Positions 63,907 to 64,000 of a stretch of 64,000 nt of DNA are shown in pieces. Below the pieces are notes generated by a model. It was given only the letters and a program-made list of their open reading frames with translations, did not search any database and was not told the origin of the DNA. The position numbers were made by a program, and so were the translations under genes. This stretch comes from Tupaia tana (Eukaryota; Chordata; Mammalia; Scandentia; Tupaiidae): assembly GCA_026018925.1 (NCBI GenBank), contig JAKSZU010000006.1, positions 127,177,592-127,241,591 on the forward strand, written 5' to 3'. The first letter of the stretch is position 1, and the number at the start of each line of letters is the position of its first letter.

Positions 63907-64000
63907 CCTCACTGTAAGTGTAATTGGATTACTGTCTTTTAAGGTTTCATTTGGGTTAAAGTATGATTTAATATCTCTCAGGAACTGCGGTTTCAAAATA
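63907..64000 (-). CDS. PLCZ1: PLCZ1 exon, partial (Y-domain end / C2 start)
   Basis: The window edge cuts this exon. The last base of a Tyr codon is followed by ILKPQFLRDIKSYFNPN and ETLKDSNPITLTVR, then donor GTAAGA (intron from 63906). The G-Y-I-L-K-P-x-F-L-R segment closes the catalytic Y half of the PLC barrel, and P-I-T-L-T-V-R is the linker and first strand of the C2 domain. It ends in phase 0, which fits the next exon's start. The intron that follows is 13.95 kb. Confidence 0.95.

Overview
This is nuclear DNA from a placental mammal. On the plus strand at 8607-8759 there is one exon that reads as the last coding exon of PIK3C2G (class II PI3-kinase gamma). On the minus strand there are four exons (63907-64000, cut by the window edge; 49826-49955; 45793-45942; 44631-44716) that splice in frame into the C2 domain and C-terminus of PLCZ1, the sperm phospholipase C zeta. 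The two genes face each other tail to tail with about 35 kb between their ends. From memory this is the same order as human chromosome 12p12.3. Both assignments come from reading the translations. No database search was possible.

Layout: 1-8600 is PIK3C2G intron, with an old minus-strand L1 piece, MIR, SINEs and a local duplication. 8607-~9140 is the terminal exon and 3' UTR. 9140-44585 is the intergenic interval: a long L2 (10.86-13.3 kb), MLT1-like LTRs, an L1M 3' end (18.98-20.59 kb), two HAL1-like elements (20.6-23.96 kb), an L1 5' UTR and ORF1 (26.6-30.4 kb), an L1/HAL1-like body (31.4-32.7 kb), hAT and mariner-type MITEs, and an L1 3' end (38.65-39.65 kb). 44586-64000 is PLCZ1, whose 13.95-kb intron holds an L2 and a long, decayed minus-strand L1 (about 53.8-60.5 kb).

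The dominant signal is about 60 copies of tRNA-headed SINEs, together roughly a fifth of the window. I separate them by eye. Type A is 250-270 nt: a tRNA-like head with A and B boxes, a body with GGAGAAGGGATTG, a pyrimidine-rich stretch, then CCCTATAGCAAAAA and an A-tail. Type C is about 170 nt: the same head, no GGAGAAGGGATTG body, and an AT-rich end. Type D is older, with the head joined to CAGCCCCAATGGC-like sequence. Type E is old, with a GGCCAG-N-TAGCACAGYRGTAA head. Many type A copies have clear 11-18 nt target-site duplications with L1-endonuclease-like A/T-rich sites. The consensus does not match my memory of primate Alu, rodent B1/B2/ID, rabbit C, carnivore, horse, ruminant, hedgehog or vesper-bat SINEs, so the species belongs to a lineage I cannot name.

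No complete protein-coding gene, structural RNA gene, CRISPR array or bacterial-type system is present. Nearly all long open frames are repeats read through (poly-Phe/Lys from A-tails, Arg-Glu or Leu-Ser from GA/TC runs).
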